NCBI GenBank assembly: GCA_963740945.1
Contig: CAVUGE010000044.1
Span: 57,431-121,430 of the forward strand
Length of the DNA stretch: 64,000 bases
Source: CAVQBP01 sp963740945
GTDB taxonomy: Bacteria; Bacteroidota; Ignavibacteria; Ignavibacteriales; Ignavibacteriaceae
Direction of reading: 5' to 3'
Part shown: one piece after another, positions 60,684 through 64,000 of the stretch
Position numbering within the stretch: position 1 is the first letter of the stretch
Layout of the letters: each line of letters opens with the position of its first letter
Notes under the pieces: model-generated
The model's input: the letters and a program-made list of their open reading frames with translations, nothing else
What the model was told of the DNA's origin: nothing
The model's database searches: none
Made by a program: the position numbers and the translations under genes

Positions 60684-60872
60684 GGAGAAAATTACAAAAT
60701 TAAAAAATTGCAGAATTACCCGTCTAAACTTCGTTTCGCCGGGCAGGCAAGATTAAAAGACAACCTTGCAATTTAGTAATCTTGCAATAAAAAACTTTTT
60801 GGTTCTGGCTTTGCCAGTTTAGGATTTAAGAATAATAATAAAACAGAATCTTAATTCTTTTTAATCAAATAT
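60684..60872. repeat. Short repeat-bearing gap
   Basis: The hairpin word TTCTGGCTTTGCCAGTTTA at 60803-60821 matches 40782-40800 exactly in 19 bases. A GTTTCGCCGGGCAG piece (about 60732-60745) resembles the hairpin repeat at 34940-34958. No gene is seen. Confidence 0.6.
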
Positions 60873-61673
60873 TCATTTTATTGTTGCAATCTTTGCTTTT
60901 TTAATAATAATTATGACTATAGTGATTGTTAAAAATCCAACTATGAAAATTAGCAGAAATATATATGCATCCTTCCCTTTTGGTATAAAGGAAGCACAGG
61001 TTGCTAAAACGTTCTCTATTGTAGATTTCACTATACCGCTGGTAGCATCTTCTAATGATAATTCGAAAGCTGCAGGTAATATTTGAAAGTCCCCTTTTCT
61101 TGTATAATTAGGATTCATATAGCGGACGATCTTACCGGTTTTATCAACAAAGATCAAAACGCCTTTATGTAAAAATCCGCCGTATGTTCTTTTAAATTCA
61201 AAGCCTGCGGCACGGGCTAATTTGTAAATATTTGTACTATCGCCCGTAAGGAAAGCCCATGCGGAATCAGGAGTTTTTCGGTTAATTAATTCTAACATTG
61301 TACGTTTCTTTTCTGCAGCCATTTGAGGTGTTTCGTTCTGGTCGATACTAATACTGATAATATTGTAATCTTTACCGGGATTATATTTTACTTTTCCAAT
61401 AACGCTAGACAGTTCAACCATTAAAGGGGTACAAATACCGGCGCATCGGTAGTAGCAAAAATCAAGTACAGTGGGTTTAGTTATTAGATCTTTTAATAGT
61501 ACATGTTCCCCTTTTGAATTTACAAAATTTAAGTTTAGCGGTATTGTTCTACCAAGATGACGTTCAACTTTTGCAGAGTTATAGTCTGCATGCGCAGAAT
61601 TGACAAATATAAATAAATATACAAGGGTAATTATAGAAAGGTTTCTAAAAGTCTTCATTATGTATGTAAACAT
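60873..61673 (-). CDS. SCO1/SenC-family copper protein
   Basis: 266 residues. A signal peptide ends near 'NSAHAD'. The thioredoxin-like SCO fold has the copper site Cys77-x3-Cys81 ('DFCYYRCAGICTPLM') and His169 ('YGGFLHKGVLIFVDK'), which deliver copper to the CuA centre of cytochrome c oxidase. Unusually it ends in a transmembrane helix (about 240-262, 'IFLLIFIVGFLTITIVIIII') and a basic tail, so it is anchored at the C-terminus. No oxidase genes adjoin it. Confidence 0.92.
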   Translation of the reverse strand: MFTYIMKTFRNLSIITLVYLFIFVNSAHADYNSAKVERHLGRTIPLNLNFVNSKGEHVLLKDLITKPTVLDFCYYRCAGICTPLMVELSSVIGKVKYNPGKDYNIISISIDQNETPQMAAEKKRTMLELINRKTPDSAWAFLTGDSTNIYKLARAAGFEFKRTYGGFLHKGVLIFVDKTGKIVRYMNPNYTRKGDFQILPAAFELSLEDATSGIVKSTIENVLATCASFIPKGKDAYIFLLIFIVGFLTITIVIIIIKKAKIATIK

Positions 61674-61779
61674 AAATAAAAGAACAAAAATAGAAAGTGA
61701 ACTGAGTCAAAATATGATGTTTGATCTATTGAATATGCATCATTTATATCATCCCTAAAGGGATTCTTGTTAATTGTTT

Positions 61780-63369
61780 TTATCGCAGGAGGATCATTTT
61801 TCTTGTTTGTGTGTAATTACCAGCCTGCATTCTGCAGAAATATATTCCACTTGAAAGATTTGATGCATTGAGGGTGACTTCGTAGTTACCGGCAGGTTTT
61901 TCTTCATTAACAAGCTGTGTAATTTCTTTTCCAAGGACATCATATACTTTCAATATTACATGATTAAAAGATGGTATTTGATAATTAATCTTTGTTGAAG
62001 GATTAAAGGGATTAGGATAGTTTTGAGACAGTTTAAATGAATAAGGGTTAGAATATAATTCATTAACATTTAAATTCAATTCCTGATCTAACTTCATAAG
62101 GAAAATATTACTCAATGTGTTAGAATCAGATAAGCTTCCTCCTAAATATAGACTGTTATCCTTTAAAATTATAGAATAAAGATAAAGCTGTTCATAATTT
62201 AGACTATCAATATGATATACCCATTTTAAATCTCCTGCATCTGAAAACTTGAGCACATAACTATTAAAGTTTTTGTTAACTGAATCAACGGAACTTCCGG
62301 TAATGTAAATATTATTAGAATTATCTAAAGCAAGTGCTACTGGAGTATCATTCAAACCATTCGAGCTAACATATTCTTTTATCCATAATTCAACTCCGGA
62401 TGGGGAAAGTTTTTTTATTTGAATATTCCCCTTCAAATCAGAATTATTTCCCATCGCAATAATATTATTTAATTGATCAACTCCGATATCATACAGATAT
62501 GTAATGTAATCAGTAGAATTCTTAACATTCTTTTCCCAAATAATTTCACCTGTTGTTGAATTAATCTTATAAATTCTTGAATCATATTGTGTAAAAGTCA
62601 CTATATTATTTTCAGAATCGAGCAATAATTTTTTAATAGTACTCCCTTCAATATGTGTATACCATTTTAATTCCCCATCTTTAATGCAAGCGACATATGA
62701 ATGATAAATGTTTTGTCCGTTTATTACTTGAAGCTGAAGGATACCTGCATAAATAAAATTATCATTATCCCTAATTAAATCCGAAATCCCGTAAGCGCTA
62801 GTATCATCACGGAAAGGGACAGACCATAATGAATCACCGGAAGAGTTAAATGCATTTATTGCAAGATATGTATAATGAGGACCTTCCCAATTATCATAGG
62901 CAAGAACAGGTAAATCATTTTTATCAAGGAGTAATTTCAGCCCACGTGCCTTAAAATTGAAATCCCTTGACCAGATTAATTTACCGGAGGAATCATATTT
63001 TTGGAAGATCATTTCTTTATAATAATTATTATTATCAATCGAAGCTGCCCCGGTTAAATAGATATCCGAATTATTGTCAATTGCTAAAGAATTAAATTCA
63101 TCACGATTACCTGGTTGGGATGCATAAAGAATAGATAAAAGAGAATCACCATCATAAGAATATTTTATTAAAAACGCATCAGCATTGTTATCCTGCATAT
63201 ATGTACCGCCTGCAAAGTAAATTCCCGAATTATCAGTCTTAGTACTATGGGAAAAATCAAATGAGTTTATAGGGCCGTTATAAATTCTATACCAATCCAG
63301 GTTTGGATATGTTTGTGAGAATACGTTTTGAGTTATTAAAAGTAGTATTATAAAAATTATTCGTTTCAT
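61780..63369 (-). CDS. T9SS-exported beta-propeller protein
   Basis: 529 residues with a signal peptide ('LITQNVFSQ'). Repeats of the SBBP/PQQ style, e.g. 'DAFLIKYSYDGDSLLSILYASQPGNRDEFNSLAID' and 'IYLTGSSVDSVNKNFNSYVLKFSDAGDLKWVY' (shortened), build a propeller of six or so blades (about 20-435). The T9SS sorting domain runs from about 445 ('FKLSQNYPNPFNPSTKINYQI') to 'KMILLR'. Probably a surface or secreted protein. The ligand is unknown. Confidence 0.9.
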   Translation of the reverse strand: MKRIIFIILLLITQNVFSQTYPNLDWYRIYNGPINSFDFSHSTKTDNSGIYFAGGTYMQDNNADAFLIKYSYDGDSLLSILYASQPGNRDEFNSLAIDNNSDIYLTGAASIDNNNYYKEMIFQKYDSSGKLIWSRDFNFKARGLKLLLDKNDLPVLAYDNWEGPHYTYLAINAFNSSGDSLWSVPFRDDTSAYGISDLIRDNDNFIYAGILQLQVINGQNIYHSYVACIKDGELKWYTHIEGSTIKKLLLDSENNIVTFTQYDSRIYKINSTTGEIIWEKNVKNSTDYITYLYDIGVDQLNNIIAMGNNSDLKGNIQIKKLSPSGVELWIKEYVSSNGLNDTPVALALDNSNNIYITGSSVDSVNKNFNSYVLKFSDAGDLKWVYHIDSLNYEQLYLYSIILKDNSLYLGGSLSDSNTLSNIFLMKLDQELNLNVNELYSNPYSFKLSQNYPNPFNPSTKINYQIPSFNHVILKVYDVLGKEITQLVNEEKPAGNYEVTLNASNLSSGIYFCRMQAGNYTQTRKMILLR

Positions 63370-63805
63370 TTCTCCCCTTGTAAATTTATTTTAAGGATAC
63401 TGTAATATTATTAATTCAAATTTAATATTATTGCAATTTAACTGCAATACATGCTTAATTTTTAAATTGTTTAATTGCTTTATTGCTTTAGGTGAAATTG
63501 TTTTAATAATTTATTTGGGATTTTTGCAGGTGGATAGATACATAAAAATAATGCAATAAGGTTGGATTTTTCTTAGTGTTATTAAAGTCTAGTTAAAAGC
63601 GCAACTTTTGGGTAAGTAAGAGCTTAAGAGTGGCCTTACACCGGACTAAAAGTTAGGGTGTTAATGTTAGGATTTTATTTCGGTCAAAATATGCAGCATT
63701 GATAAAGTGCACCTAATTAAAAGTCAGGAACCTTTGGCTGAGATCCTATCCGTTGGATAAAATCCAACGGCAAGTGATCTTTCAGTTGGAGTCCGGTGTT
63801 AACCT
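63370..63805. other. Gap with inverted repeats between the propeller gene and clpB
   Basis: No gene seen in about 435 bases. ACACCGGACT (63638-63647) and AGTCCGGTGT (63790-63799) are a perfect 10-bp inverted pair. Inside them CCGTTGGAT/ATCCAACGG (63750-63770) is a perfect 9-bp hairpin with a 3-nt loop. No T run follows on either strand. Confidence 0.6.
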
Positions 63806-64000
63806 TTATGCTAAGACAGATTCTTTGTGGAATTCCAGCTTGCCATGGTTTCCGAGTGTAACGGCAATGTGGTCGCCATCGTTAAAGTTTCCGGTTAATA
63901 ATTCCTGCGATAAAGGATTAATCAGGTATTTTTGAATGGTTCTTTTTAACGGTCTGGCACCAAATGTAACATCGTAGCCGAGTTTTGCGAGCCAATCTTT
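63806..64000 (-). CDS. clpB: ATP-dependent chaperone ClpB, C-terminal end
   Basis: The minus-strand frame ends at TAA 63806 and enters from the window edge (64 residues). 'LAKLGYDVTFGARPLKRTIQ' followed by 'KYLINPLSQELLTGNF' is the invariant end of the ClpB D2 domain, with the sensor-2 Arg in GARPLKR. ClpB rescues aggregated proteins with DnaK. The usual short acidic tail is replaced by 'HGKLEFHKESVLA'. The rest lies beyond 64000. Confidence 0.93.
   Translation of the reverse strand, partial: KDWLAKLGYDVTFGARPLKRTIQKYLINPLSQELLTGNFNDGDHIAVTLGNHGKLEFHKESVLA

Noticed and set aside
63753..63935. 60-codon plus-strand ORF at the right edge
   Set aside because: It overlaps, in antisense, the invariant C-terminus of ClpB and an inverted-repeat gap.
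1..64000. tRNA, rRNA, tmRNA and signal recognition RNA genes
   Set aside because: I looked through all gaps for clover-leaf words such as GGTTCGAATCC and found none that fold convincingly.

Overview
The window is a chromosomal segment around the replication origin of an AT-rich bacterium, most likely a member of the Ignavibacteria/Ignavibacteriales (Bacteroidota-Chlorobi group). The main reasons are the C-terminal type IX secretion (T9SS) sorting domains carrying the 'NYPNPFNPST' signature on three proteins, the giant propeller-type hybrid histidine kinase, many weak or absent Shine-Dalgarno sites, frequent TTG/GTG starts, and families such as DUF3078, DUF2723 and DUF1003. This placement is an inference from gene content; no rRNA or tRNA gene was seen.

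Layout. 1-7.3 kb: a truncated secreted TTHB210-like/LamG protein, a hybrid two-component sensor with an AraC output domain, and two stand-alone receiver proteins. 7.6-12.0 kb: a compact operon (TSUP exporter, FmdE-like protein, two thioredoxin-like proteins, CcdA-like membrane protein) with a divergently placed-in-series TetR regulator; identical operator-like sites precede both transcription units, and the whole block is bracketed by two same-orientation copies of a ~148-bp repeat. 12.5-20 kb: a Cys-cluster orphan protein, glycogen synthase, DUF3078 protein plus a decayed paralogue, an alpha/beta hydrolase, an ECF sigma factor operon and a beta-CASP ribonuclease. 20-32 kb: the origin region: gyrA, gyrB, dciA-like gene, recF, dnaN and dnaA on the minus strand, and rpmH, rnpA, yidD and yidC on the plus strand. 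DnaA boxes lie upstream of dnaA, and a box pair, trinucleotide track and AT-rich stretch lie between dnaA and dnaN, i.e. a bipartite oriC of the Bacillus type. 32-35 kb: patatin/outer-membrane fusion and a TPR-like gene. 35.7-40.6 kb: a phosphate-starvation operon (porin, pstS, pstC, pstA, pstB) behind a five-repeat Pho box. 41-44.5 kb: dCMP deaminase and lutC/lutB lactate-oxidation genes, with the last codons of a lost rhamnose aldolase/dehydrogenase gene ahead of lutC. 44.5-51.4 kb: BON and DUF1003 proteins, a VOC dioxygenase-like protein, glycogen phosphorylase and small envelope proteins. 51.4-56.7 kb: a three-gene cluster for exported proteins (a zinc-metalloprotease-like protein, a fibre-like protein and a short T9SS cargo). 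57.4-64 kb: a frameshifted DUF2723 glycosyltransferase, a membrane nucleotide cyclase, a SCO1 protein, a further T9SS propeller protein and the 3' end of clpB.

Genes that work together: glgA and glgP (glycogen synthesis and breakdown, unlinked), the pst operon, lutBC, the Trx/CcdA/FmdE/TSUP thiol-sulfur block, and the replication/gyrase and protein-insertion sets at oriC. Intergenic DNA is rich in short repeats: palindromic elements (one inserted in frame in the kinase), hexamer arrays around the BON gene, an 11-12 nt array after pstB, and a repeat that supplies the last codons of glgP. Gene relics are unusually visible: a DUF3078 paralogue, a rhamnose aldolase tail, the DUF2723 tail, and two short ORFs near 12.2 kb.
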